The notes beneath the pieces are model-generated. The model did no database searches and was not told where the DNA came from. It saw nothing but the letters and a program-made list of their open reading frames with translations. This document shows, piece after piece, positions 34,900 through 45,580 of a stretch of 64,000 nt of DNA. The position numbers and the translations under genes were made by a program. Location: the NCBI GenBank assembly GCA_020310875.1, contig CM035433.1, forward strand, positions 106,873,258 to 106,937,257, read 5' to 3'. Origin of the DNA: Ceratopteris richardii. Its lineage: Eukaryota; Streptophyta; Polypodiopsida; Polypodiales; Pteridaceae. Position 1 is the stretch's first letter, and each line of letters opens with the position of its first letter.

Positions 34900-35556
34900 C
34901 TAAGCTATGTGGAATAAGCCCAAAAAAGGAAGTAAGCCCAAAGCTTTGCGGAAAGCTTCAAACTTTTGCCTAGTAGAGCCTTTGTGAAAAGGTCTACAAT
35001 GTTCTCCTACGTGGGCACATATGCCAAGCAGATCTCTCCAATAGAGAACCTCTCCCTGACATAATGATAGTGCACCTCAATGTGCTTAGTGCGAGCATGG
35101 AACACATGGTTCCTCACAACTAGCAATGTTCTCTAACTATAAGTGAAGATGGTGGTGGAAAAAGATTTACCAACACCCAAATCAACCATAAGACATCTGA
35201 GCCACACACACTCAACAATCACTATGAAAGCTACCCTATACTCAGCCTCACAACTAGAAGTGGCCACAGTAGGTTGCTTCTTGCTCAACCAAGATATGCA
35301 TGAGCTACCAAGCATAAAGCAAAAATCATTGGTGGACACACAAGTGTCATAGTAACCAGCCTAGTTAGAGTCAAAAAAAGCATGTAAATCTGGCGATAAT
35401 GATCCCTCCTTGGGATAAAACAATCCAAGTAGTTGGGTACCACTCAAGTAGCAAAAGATGCGCTTAACTGCCTACCAATGCTTAACACCTAGGCAATGCA
35501 TAAACCTACTGATCTGTGAGACAGCAAACTCAATATCGGGCAGAGAAATGCATAAG
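34900..35556 (-). pseudogene. A RNase H and end of pol, broken
   Basis: FCFMLGSSCISWLSKKQPT and SSCEAEYRVAF (35339-35220) are RNase H blocks. Downstream sequence matches the pol end of B2 with several stops. It is cut at the ATAAG target of C. Confidence 0.8.
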
Positions 35557-36615
35557 TGTTGGTATAAATCACAAGCCTACACATTTGGCTTGGAAGACAT
35601 CATGAAGACTCCACATGCATGAAGAACCATAGGAACATATGCTAGTGGTTTATTACCACTTTACCTCATTGTAAAAGTCTAATTTGACTTAGAATCTTTT
35701 GTAATCACCTACCTAAGTGATTCGTGGAAAAGTAGATCACTTGATTGAGAGAATATCTCCAAACTTTTAGATGCTTGATCATAGGAAGCCAAAGATTTGA
35801 ATTTGAATTCAAATCCTAAGTCATTTCCCATAAAATTGGATGTGAAAAAGTCATGGGTAGATCACTCCATTCTCGAGGCTCATTCTGTTGAGCTTGAGTG
35901 TGTGTAAGGACTATACCATAGCCTACACCTCTCTACACCATTTGGCAATGCTAGACATGCCAATGGGATTGTACACAATTGTTAATCAATAGATACATTT
36001 ACATCATTCATCTATGTATTCACTGCTTGTTTACTCCAAAGTCTATTAACTTGTCAAGGGCATATCTCGGTCAATACTACTCCAAATTCAGTGATTCAAA
36101 GCTTGTTGAAATCAGCTCAAAGTCATCTACATGCGGACAAAGTTTGAAGTGATTTCATTCAGCCAATTCAGAGAAATCGTCGTCGAGGTGATCACTGGTC
36201 TATCTCTGCTACAGTCCTAAAAAGTCGGGGGTATAGCTAATTTTGCTAAATCAATTTCTCTGAGTATATTTTGTCATTTTACATCATTCTACTTGAAAAT
36301 GTTAGCTTATTAAGGTAATTGTATACCCCTAGAAGGAATTTTATCAATTGCTACTGTGCTGGTCACAATGAGCAAAACATTGAGCAGGTGTCAAGACCAA
36401 AATAGAAGGTTTTCTTGACTTTGTGACTTCCAAAGTTATCTGTTTTGATTCAATCATTGCACACATCATTTCCAAAGGACATAGGCTATTTCTTGGTGTC
36501 ATTGCAAAGCTAAGGAAGTCTACTAATCAAGTCTGAAGCTAAAGAGGGCTGGTACAAAGTAGGTTTTAGCAGTACCTACTCAATCTCTTGGATCATCCAT
36601 TCATTTCTCCCAACA
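35557..36615 (+). repeat. 5' LTR of C
   Basis: 1,059 bp, TGTTGGTATAAATCAC ... TCTCCCAACA. It includes the stem AGTGGTTTATTACCACT at about 35642. Confidence 0.95.
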
Positions 36616-36616
36616 A

Positions 36617-36628
36617 TGGTATCAGAGC
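36617..36628 (+). other. Primer binding site of C (initiator-Met type)
   Basis: TGGTATCAGAGC one base after the LTR, identical to E. Confidence 0.93.
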
Positions 36629-36640
36629 AAATAAGGTAAC

Positions 36641-39600
36641 ATGGGAGATGGTTTTCCTTCATTTATTGACAAATTGGATAGGAACAACTATCAAGCATGG
36701 TCTCTAAGGATGAAGACCTACTTACAAGGAAGGAGTCTCTATGGATACATCTCAGGAGATGAGGAATTGCCCTCATTCAAAGCAAGAAGTTTGCCAACCA
36801 AGGAGGAGCAAGAAAAACTCAACACATGGTGTGCAAGGGATGCATTGGCAAGGTCCTATTTACTCAACTCTATATCTGACTTTCTTTTACCTCATATCAG
36901 AAATTGTAAGACTTCCCAAGAGACTTGGGAAACCTTGTCATCATATTTTTCCTCTAATACAAGGGCTAGGAAAAATCAGTTGTGGATTGAATTCACAACA
37001 CTAAGGAAGCAACCTAAGCAAGCTGTTTCAGAATTTGTGACCAATATCAAAGATGTTGCATATCAGTTAGCAAGCATAGGAGAAGAAATTGAAGAAGAAC
37101 AAATTGTAAGGCAGGTAATTAATGGAATCAAGGCTGATGACAAGTGGGAAAGCTTCACCACTGCAATGGATCTCTACATGGACATGCACACTCCAGATCT
37201 TACAACTCTCATGGGTCAACTATTCACACATGAAGCAAAGCTTACCAAGAGTGGAGATACTACCAAAGGTAACAACTCTTCTGCCCTATACACTGATAAG
37301 AAATCTAAGGATAAAGGCAAGAGTAAGAAGGTGGAAGATGAATGCTCTACCTCCCAAGCCAACTATGCAGGGAGAGGTAGATCTTCAAGAGGTAGGGGCA
37401 GAGGAGGTAAGCAAGGTAGGGGAAGACCCTATAACTCATCACCATGTAACATTTGTGGTTTGTCAAACCACACCACAGATGAGTGTTACAGGAATTACAA
37501 AAATCAAAGAGGAAGAGGCTACCAAAGAGGTGGATACTCTCAGTCTAGAGGAAGGTTCAACCATCACCAAGGCCACAACAACAACTACAACAACAATTAC
37601 AATGGCAACTACCAAGGAGGATTCAGAAACAGAAAGGACTACAACAACTACACAGAGGAGCAAGATGACTCTCTCTTGATCATGAACATGACTTCAAAGT
37701 CAGGTACAAATGATGATCACCTATTTTATATTGATTCAGGGTGTTCAAATCATGTGGTTGGTAATGTGGCACTACTCTCTGATCTTGAGGAACCAAAAGG
37801 TAAACACCAAGTCCAAACAGGTGATGATACAAAGCATTCTGTAGTTAAAGTTGGAAATGTGAAAACTTGTGGTGGTAATCAGAATTTGTTGAGCAGAGTA
37901 CTTTATGTACCTACAATTACAAAGAACTTAATGAGTGTTGGTCAGATTGTAGAGAAAGGGTTGCAGGTCAGATTCAATCAGTATGGAGCATTTGTGGAGG
38001 ACCCAAGACATGGATTCAAAAGGATAGCTAAAGGAGAAAAATCAGGTAGACTTTTCACTTTTGAGTTGGAAGATACAAAGAACATTGCATTATACAGTTA
38101 TAAAGATCAAACACTTTCAGAGCTTGAGATTTGGCACAAGAGATTAGGGCACATAGGAGAAAGGACCTTGAAGCAAATGTGCAGGGACCAATGTGTGCTT
38201 GGGATACCTAATGTATCCAAGCAACATATGATTTACAAGTGTGGTGCTTGTCAATTTGGTAAGTCTCACAGGTTACCCTTCTCCAAGAAAGGATATATGC
38301 ATGAAGACTATCTAGAGCTTGTACACACAGATGTATGGGGACCTAGCAAAGACCCCTCAGTCTCAGGTTCAAGGTACTATGTGTCTTTTATTGATGACTA
38401 TAGCAGATGGACTATATTATACTTTATGAAGCACAAGGATGAAGTATTTAATTGTTTTAAGAAATAGCTTGCATTAGTTGAAAATCAGATAAGGAATTTA
38501 AAGAGGCTAAGGTCAGATGGAGGAGGTGAGTACTTCTCCAATGAATTTGAGGACTTCTTGCAAGACAGAGGCATCAAAAGGGAAATAACCACAAGGTACT
38601 CTCCTGAACAGAATGGGGTAGCTGAAAGAAGAAATAGGTTAATAGTTGAGACAGCTAGATCTATGCTTAATGAGAAGAAATTACCTAACTATCTATGGGC
38701 AGAGAGTGTCTCTACTGCCACCTATCTCATAAACAGGTTACCATCAAAGTCACTTGATGGTATGACACCATATGAAGCATGGCATGGTAAGAGACCATCA
38801 TTGGATCACTGCAAAATTTTTGGATGTGTAGCATATGTACACATTCCTTCACAGGTAAGAGGAAAGCTAGATCCAAAGGCTGAAAAATGTATTTTCATTG
38901 GATATGATTTAAATCAAAAAGGTTACAGGTTTTATAACCCTACCAACAAGGGATTTATGGTAAGCAGAGATGTGATCTTTGATGAGAATGATTCTTGGTA
39001 TGAGAATGAATGCAGGAAGGTCAAACTACCCTATGATTTGGAAGAGGAATTTCCAAAACTTACAAAGGAGGAACCAACTCAGAAAGAAGACTCAAGTTCA
39101 GATGATGAAGATACAATCAACCTTGAAGAGTTCAAGGCATGGAAGTCCAAAGGCAAAATGAAGATGAATAAGCTTGAGGACATACCAGAATCTTCAACTC
39201 AATCAATCAAAAGGTCTCAAAGAGAGAGCAAAAAACCTATCAGATATGGGTATGATACATCTCTTGTTACTAAACATTCAATTTATCTTGCAAAGGATTT
39301 GCTAAATGAAGAACCAGGATCATATGAAGAAGCAATCACAAAATCAGAATGGAAGGAAGCTATGGATGAGGAGATTGAAGCACTCAAGGAGAGTGATACA
39401 TGGGAGTTAGTACCCAAGAAGGACTCCATGAAGGTAATAGGATCCAGATGGATCTATAAATTGGAAAGAAATTCTGATGGCACAATTAACAGGTACAAGG
39501 CCAGATTAGTAGCCAAGGGTTTTGCACAAACCCAAGGCATTGACTATGAAGAAACATTTTCTCCTGTGGCGAAGATGCCAACAATCAGAGTGTTGGTGAG

Positions 39601-40843
39601 TGTGGCTACATCAAAGAATTGGAACATGTACCAATTGGATGTCAAGAATGCTTTCTTGAATGGATGGATTTCAGAAGAGGTGTATATGTCACAACCTCCT
39701 GGCTATGAAGACCCTAAGAAGGTAACTTATGTTTGCAAATTAAAGAAGGCTTTATATGGATTGAAGCAGGCACCTAGGGCATGGAATTACAGGCTAACTA
39801 CATACCTCCAAGACCAAGGTTTTGTCATGAGTAAGGCTGACACTTCTCTGTTCATTAAGAGAAGTAATTCAGAGGTAATCTATCTTTGTGTTTATGTTGA
39901 TGACATCATCATTACAGGCAATGATGTAAATGGAATCAGAAGCATCAAAAGCCAGATGATGAAGGAATTCAAGATCAATGATTTTGGATTATTGAAGTAT
40001 TTTTTGGTACTTGAATTAGTTTGCACTAATTCAGGAATATACATTACTCAGAAGAAGTATGTGCAGGACATGTTGAAGAAATTTCACTTGCAGGATGCTA
40101 AAGCAACAAGCACTCCAATGGAGGTGAACTTAAAGCTAAGTGCCCATGAAGGTGATGAAGTCCAAGACATTACAGGTTATCAAAGTATGGTAGGTAGCTT
40201 GAACTATGCTACCTTAACTAGAATTGACATTGCATATGGAGTTAGTGTGCTAAGTCAATTTATGCACAAGCCAAGGATACCTCACTTAGAGGCTGCCAAA
40301 AGAATCTTGAAGTATCTCAAGGGTACACAGAACCATGGTTTGTACTTTCCTTACACTTCAGATATTGACATAAAAGTTTATTCAGATGCAGATTGGGCAG
40401 GATGCAAGGATGATAGGAGAAGCACTTCAGGATACATTTCTTTTGCAGGTGACAAACCAATTTCATGGTCTGCAAAGAAGCAACCAACTGTTGCATTGTC
40501 TTCTACAGAAGCAGAGTATAGAGGGCTAGCTAATGCCACTCAAGAAGCAATTTGGATTAAGCTTTTGTATTTAGAATTGGGCTTATATACTAGGCCTCCA
40601 ATTATCTTTGGAGATAATACAAGTTCTCTTCACCTTGCAGCTAATCCTATCTATCATGCCAGGACCAAACACATAGAAGTTCATTATCATTATGTGAGAG
40701 AGAAGTTGCTTAGCAAGGACATTCAGCTGATCTATGTGTCAACCAACATGCAATGTGCAGATTTGCTGACTAAAGCTTTGGATGGGACCAAACTTTGCAG
40801 GTTCAAATCTATGATTGGATTGCAGGATGTACTTGAAGATTGA
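36641..40843 (+). pseudogene. Gag-pol of copia C, single in-frame TAG
   Basis: The ATG at 36641 is 12 nt after the primer site. The frame is open for 1,400 codons except for TAG at 38465-38467 in the integrase core, where E has Tyr (CFKRYLALVE). Zinc knuckle CNICGLSNHTTDEC, protease YIDSGCSNHV, integrase HKRLGHIGE/CGACQFGK, VHTDVWGP, RSDGGGEYF and [24 protein letters not shown] and YVDDIIITG, and RNase H YSDADWAGC and SSTEAEYRG are all intact. It differs from E by scattered substitutions and small indels in the N-rich tract. One loss-of-function change is visible, so it died recently or depends on partners. Confidence 0.93.
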
Positions 40844-40869
40844 AGATGAAGACTTAAGCCAAAATGTTT

Positions 40870-40884
40870 GGCTTGAGGGGGAGC
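40870..40884 (+). other. Polypurine tract of C
   Basis: GGCTTGAGGGGGAGC directly before the 3' LTR, identical to E. Confidence 0.85.
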
Positions 40885-41933
40885 TGTTGGTATAAATCAC
40901 AAGCCTACACATTTGGCTTGGAAGACATCATGAAGACTCCACATGCATGAAGAACCATAGGAACATATGCTAGTGGTTTATTACCACTTTACCTCATTAT
41001 AAAAGTCTCATTTGACTTAGAATCTTTTGTAATCACCTACCTAAGTGATTCGTGGAAAAGTAGATCACTTGATTGAGAGAATATCTCCAAACTTTTAGAT
41101 GCTTGATCATAGGAAGCCAAAGATTTGAATTTGAATTCAAATCCTAAGTCATTTCCTATAAAATTGGATGTGAAAAAGTCGCGGGTAGATCACTCCATTC
41201 CCGAGGCTCATTCTGTTGAGCTTGAGTGTGTGTAAGGACTATACCATAGCCTACACCTCTCTACACCATTTGGCAATGCTAGACATGCCAATGGGATTGT
41301 ACACAATTAGATACATTTACATCATTCATCTCTGTATTCACTGCGTGTTTACTCCAAAGTCTGTTAACTTGTCAAGGGCATATCTCGGTCAATACTACTC
41401 CCAATTCAGTGATTGAAAGCTTGTTGGATTCATCTCAAAGTCATCTACATGCTGACAAAGTTTGAAGTGATTTCATTTAGCCAATTTAGAGAAATCATCG
41501 TCGAGGTGCTCACTGGTCTATCTCTGCTACAGTCCTAAAAAATCGGGGGTATAGCTAATTTTGCTAAATCAATTTCTCTGAGTATAGTTTGTCATTTTAC
41601 ATCATTCCACTTGCAAATGTTAGCTTACTAAGCTAACTGAATACCCCTAGAAGGAATTTTATCAATTGCTATTGTGCTGGTCACACTGAGCAAAACATTG
41701 AGCAGGTGTCAAGACCAAAATAGAAGGTTTTCTTGACTTTGTGACTTCCAAAGTTATCTGTTTTGATTCAATCATTGCACACATCATTTCCAAAGGACAT
41801 AGGCTATTTCTTGGTGTCATTGGGAAGCTAAGGAAGTCTACTAATCAAGTCTGAAGCTAAAGAGGGCTGGTACAAAGCAAGTTTTAGCAGTACCTACTCA
41901 ATCTCTTGGATCATCCATCCATTTCTCCCAACA
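40885..41933 (+). repeat. 3' LTR of C
   Basis: 1,049 bp, lacking about ten bases (gttaatcaat) present near 35970 in the 5' copy, with about 30 substitutions. Confidence 0.95.
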
Positions 41934-41938
41934 ATAAG

Positions 41939-43139
41939 TAAATCAAGCATCCAACAACTTGCTGATAGAGAACAACATCAAATGCATCTCCAACATCATG
42001 AAGACTCAATCCTAAACATGTCTCCATAGGAGTGGCAATAGGTTTGCAGTCTTCAAGACCAAAACACTGCAATAATGTGTCAATATATTTTTTTTTGACA
42101 CAAAGCTATTCCACCATCAACTTGCATAAATTGAATGCCAACATAATGATGCAAGTGCCCCAAATCTGACATCTCAAATGAGGCATGCAAATCAACAATA
42201 TGCTTCTCATGAGGATTAGTGAGTAGCATGTCATCAAGATAGACAACAATGATCAGAGGCACATCATTTGCATGCTTAACATATAAGGTGCTTTAAGATT
42301 GGACTGTTCTCAAAACCATGTGCAATCAAATAGGCATGCATTTTTTCATACCAAGCACATGGTGCTTGCTTCAAATCATATAATGCCTTTTGAACCTGCA
42401 CACTTTGTTTTCATGCCCTCTCTACACAAAGCCATGAGGCTGAAAAACATGCACTTCTCCATGCAAGTCACCATTCAAAAATGCATTTTTTAATGTCCAA
42501 CTAATTTACATTCCAATCATGATGAGCTGCAAGTGCACAGATGCTACAAATAGTAGTCGTTCAGCATGAAGGAGCAAAGGTCTCATAAAAATCAATGCCT
42601 CTTTCTTGAGCATAAGCCTTTGCAACAAGCCTAACCTTATACATGTCAACTAACCCATCAGGCTTATGCTTCAGCTTGTATACCCACTTAGTGAAAATGG
42701 CCTTCTTGCCAAGAGGCAAGTCACATAAAGTCCAGGTACCATTTTTCATAATAGCATCATAATCTGAGTGCAAAGAAGCCATCTAATTTTTTGAATTTTG
42801 TACTTCATCAAATGAAACAGGCTCATTCTCATCAGAGACTAGAGGCATCCATAGCATAGAAATTTGATGCAAAAGAAGCACTACGAGAGGCTAAATGATT
42901 ACAAGACGACATAGGTGCATCTAATTTGCTATCTCGCAAAGTTTTTACCAGTCATTTAGGCATATTTTTTGCCTCTTCTATATTAGTTATTTCATCAATA
43001 AGTGCATCATGTAAATCGACATCAGAAATGGAATGATCTACATCATCATGTGAAACCTGTAAAGGCTGAGAAATTGACTTATTTGGATCAGCACTAGACT
43101 ATCCACCTATAAAAAGAGGCAGCAAAGTATCATACATAT
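41939..43139 (-). pseudogene. A reverse transcriptase, broken
   Basis: Blocks in separate frames: TKWVYKLKHKPDGLVDMYKV (42782-42561), VVYLDDMLLTN (near 42245, YLDD) and YVGIQFMQVDGGIALCQ (near 42140). The left end continues the RNase H piece across C. The right end stops at CATAT, the target of H. Confidence 0.8.
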
Positions 43140-43834
43140 TGTTAGCAGCGGACAAGGGACTGAAGGACTAACGAGGCATGGCAGTCAGAGAAGAGAGTCA
43201 GAAGGGAGAGAAGGCACAAGCAGACAAGGAAGTCAACGAAGATCTAGCAAATAGGCCAATAATTTTCTTTAGGAAGAAGTACGTATGAGCATTCACGCAG
43301 ATCTAGCACTAAGGCAACTCTTTAGTTTTTCAAAACCCTCACACCAATTAAGAGTGATTCTCATCACTAAACACCATTGTAAATACCATTTCATATTTTG
43401 GTAGCTCCATTTTGTGCAAGCCAAGGAGTCCTTGAGCTTGAGGAGCTTTAGAAGTATCTACCTGCCAATTTTCGTATTTTTTAGATCTCGTTTGAGCCCT
43501 CAAATAAGCCCTGGAACCTAATTTTTAACTAGGCCAGACACTAGGTCTGAACAGGGCCAAAGCTAGTCAAAAACTATAAAAAGAGCTAGAGAGCTCATTT
43601 TTGAGGTTAGATTGTAATTGAAACAAACTTGTAAAAGCTTTTTGAAAGTAATCTAAGAACTCCATTGATTCTCACTCTTTGTCTTGCCGTGTGTGCGTGT
43701 GTGTATGTATGTGTGTGCATGTTTGTGTGCTTCTCACTCACGCACTTGTGCCGCCACTTGCTCGAGGTCTTCATACCATCCTCATGTCTTCCTGGATTGA
43801 CATTAAAGGAGGTGCTACTCATCACTGAGCTACA
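43140..43834 (+). repeat. 5' LTR of H
   Basis: TGTTAGCAGCGG ... CTGAGCTACA, 695 bp. Its exact ends are confirmed by the CATAT duplication and by the uninterrupted B2 sequence at 62950-62970. Confidence 0.96.
43575..43582 (+). promoter_or_regulatory. TATA box in 5' LTR of H
   Basis: ACTATAAAAAGAGC, conserved in the 3' LTR (59901-59908) and in P1 (minus, 3509-3502). A start ~30 bp downstream would leave an R-U5 part of about 220 bp. Confidence 0.6.
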
Positions 43835-43842
43835 CCAAATTT

Positions 43843-43861
43843 TGGTGCCGTTGTCGGGGAT
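43843..43861 (+). other. Primer binding site of H (tRNA-Asp type)
   Basis: TGGTGCCGTTGTCGGGGAT, eight bases after the LTR. It differs by two C-to-T changes from the complement of the plant tRNA-Asp 3' end as I know it (TGGCGCCGTTGCCGGGGAT). Confidence 0.85.
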
Positions 43862-43884
43862 AGAGCTTTGAGGACGAGCGTGTG

Positions 43885-43893
43885 ATGGTAAGA
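43885..43893 (+). promoter_or_regulatory. Predicted splice donor 1 of H
   Basis: ATGGTAAGA with GT at 43888-43889, 27 nt after the primer site. The same TGATGGTAAGA stands 26 nt after the P1 primer site. It could join acceptors at 44131-44132 or 55388-55389. Function is inferred. Confidence 0.45.
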
Positions 43894-44114
43894 CGTAGAG
43901 TGGACGCGTTGGAGTTGTAGGTATTTTCTTCACTCTCATCGATTTTCTTTTACCTTCTTCACCATCATCACCATCATCACCATCTCCCACCTCCATCTCC
44001 ATCATCGCGAAAATTTTCAGTTTTTGATAATATCACCATCTCCACCTCATTTCCCTCATTTCACTTGTGAGAGAGAGCGAGAGAGCGATATTGCATGTGT
44101 GTTTTCTTGCATGT

Positions 44115-44132
44115 TTCTTGAGCTTTTTGCAG
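44115..44132 (+). promoter_or_regulatory. Predicted splice acceptor in H leader
   Basis: TTCTTGAGCTTTTTGCAG ends at 44132, a pyrimidine-rich tract with AG. The exon it would start ends at the next donor-like site, CAGGTATGA (GT 44170-44171). Confidence 0.35.
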
Positions 44133-44166
44133 GACCTTGCTGAATCACCATCCCCAGCTTCCTGCG

Positions 44167-44175
44167 CAGGTATGA
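44167..44175 (+). promoter_or_regulatory. Predicted splice donor 2 of H
   Basis: GCAGGTATGA with GT at 44170-44171, about 27 nt before the array. P1 has ATGGTAAGA (GT 2862-2861, minus) about 30 nt before its own array. If used, the array would be intronic. Confidence 0.3.
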
Positions 44176-44196
44176 AAAACTCAGAAACTGTCTCGC

Positions 44197-44890
44197 GGTC
44201 GCAGGCTTCTGTCGATCGCGACTGACAGAAATTTTTGGTTTTTTACAAAATTGAGTGCACCACTAGAACAAGCACAAGGAGCACATCCTAAAACATTAAA
44301 AACAGTAGAAAAATTCCGAGGTTTTCTGTCAATCGCGACCGACAGCTTCTGTCAATCGCGACCGACAGACCCTGTCAATCGCGACCGACAGCTTCTGTCA
44401 ATCGCGACCGACAGACCCTGTCAATCGCGACCGACAAACCCTGTCAATCGCGATCGACAGACCTCACGACCGACAGATTGCCACGTAGGACCCTGTCAAT
44501 CGCGATTGATACCGTCGATCGCGATCGACAGCCACGACCGACACCTCTGTCAGTCGCGATTGACACCGTCGATCGCGACCGACTGAAATTCAACGATTGA
44601 TTGACTCTTACGCGTAGCCACGTGTCCATCGCGACTGATAGGCCCCCGATTGACTGAATTTTCGGCGAAAAATCCGGAAAACGTGTCGATCGCGATCGAT
44701 ACTGTCGATCGCGATTGACAGCCACGATCGACTCTGTCGATCGCGATTGACACTGTTGATCGCAATTGACAGCCACGATCGACTCTGTCGATCGCGATTG
44801 ACACTGTCGATCGCGACTGACAGCCCCGACGGACACCTCTGTCAATCGCGATTGACAGACCTGTCGATCGCGATTGACAGGCTTTTTCGG
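44197..44890. repeat. ATCGCGAT-core palindromic array in H leader
   Basis: About 20 units such as CTGTCAATCGCGACCGACAG and CTGTCGATCGCGATTGACAG. The first six (from 44326) are spaced exactly 23 bp; later units alternate direct and inverted arms with looser spacing. Each unit is a near-perfect inverted repeat centred on TCGCGA, so the transcript could form many stems. CpG density here is far above the rest of the window. Confidence 0.93.
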
Positions 44891-45580
44891 CCAAAAATTA
44901 GGGTTTGTTTTTGTTCAAAATTGGGGATAAATTTTGGGGCAAATAGTCAATCCATTGGCATAATTGGAGGTTCCTACACTTGAGATTTGGGAGAAAACCC
45001 TAGGATCTGTCAGGGGTCTTTAGAATTGTTTTCCTAAAAATCACTATGCAAGTTAGTGTGTGTGCTACAGGAATGAAAATTATTGGTTCTGTCATTGGAA
45101 TTTACATCTTTAAGCTAACTTTGGAACTCTTACAGATCTATTGAGAGCATCGAAAGGCGTTCTAAGCAAGAGTAAGTGCAAGCTTGGGAACACACTTCCT
45201 GGGCACTCAAGGGCAACCAAGCAAGAAACAAAAGGTTGGAAACTTTTAACCCCCTATGTCAATTCATAGTTTAGGCTAAGAACGACGAGAGGTAGGAGTA
45301 AGTCAGAGCGACGATAGGCAGGTATCAAGCTGAAGACTACCTAAAAACTCAAGTTCAAGCTAAAAACCTAATCTCTGTACTGTCGATAACATAAAGGAAA
45401 AGAACCTAACGTGGAATGATCTACCTAAAAGCACGAAGAACACTCAAGTATTCCTGACGACGTAATATCAGACAAGACCTTAGACACGATAAATAACTAA
45501 AAAGAATCAAGTGACTGATACCAATTGATCGGCAACGAGGTTGTACTCTGGGCAAAGAATTGGGCTACTTAGATAGGCAT

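Larger units (their letters stand above)
35557..41933 (+). mobile_element. Ty1/copia LTR retrotransposon C, full length, one nonsense codon
   Basis: A 6,377-bp element with duplication ATAAG (35552-35556, 41934-41938), LTRs of 1,059 and 1,049 bp, perfect primer site, polypurine tract and a gag-pol frame stopped once. It is a close relative of E in coding sequence, LTR ends and polypurine tract. About 30 LTR differences plus a 10-bp gap make it clearly older than E. Confidence 0.95.
43862..45580 (+). other. 5' leader of H
   Basis: 1.7 kb without a plausible protein ORF. It contains a (CACCAT)n tract near 43960, donor- and acceptor-like sites, the palindromic array and a GC-poor tail before gag. 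Long apparent ORFs within the array on both strands are artefacts of a repeat that lacks stop codons. Confidence 0.7.

Noticed and set aside
35642-35658. AGTGGTTTATTACCACT hairpin as a terminator
   Set aside because: Small palindrome inside the C LTR; plant Pol II termination does not use such hairpins and no poly(A) context was evident.
37122-37679. 185-codon ORF within C (and its equivalent in E at 24838-25413)
   Set aside because: Alternate-frame reading of the RG- and N-rich gag tract. Present in both copies because the main frame is conserved.
43843-43861. tRNA-Asp gene fragment
   Set aside because: Only the 3'-end complement is present, at the position expected for a primer binding site.
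44326-44890. Regular 23-bp repeats resembling a CRISPR array
   Set aside because: No unique spacers, units are palindromic and adjoin each other, no cas genes, and the context is a plant retrotransposon leader.
44251-44983. Overlapping ORFs of 78-133 codons on both strands
   Set aside because: They are translations of the stop-free palindromic repeat in several frames, with no start context or independent support.
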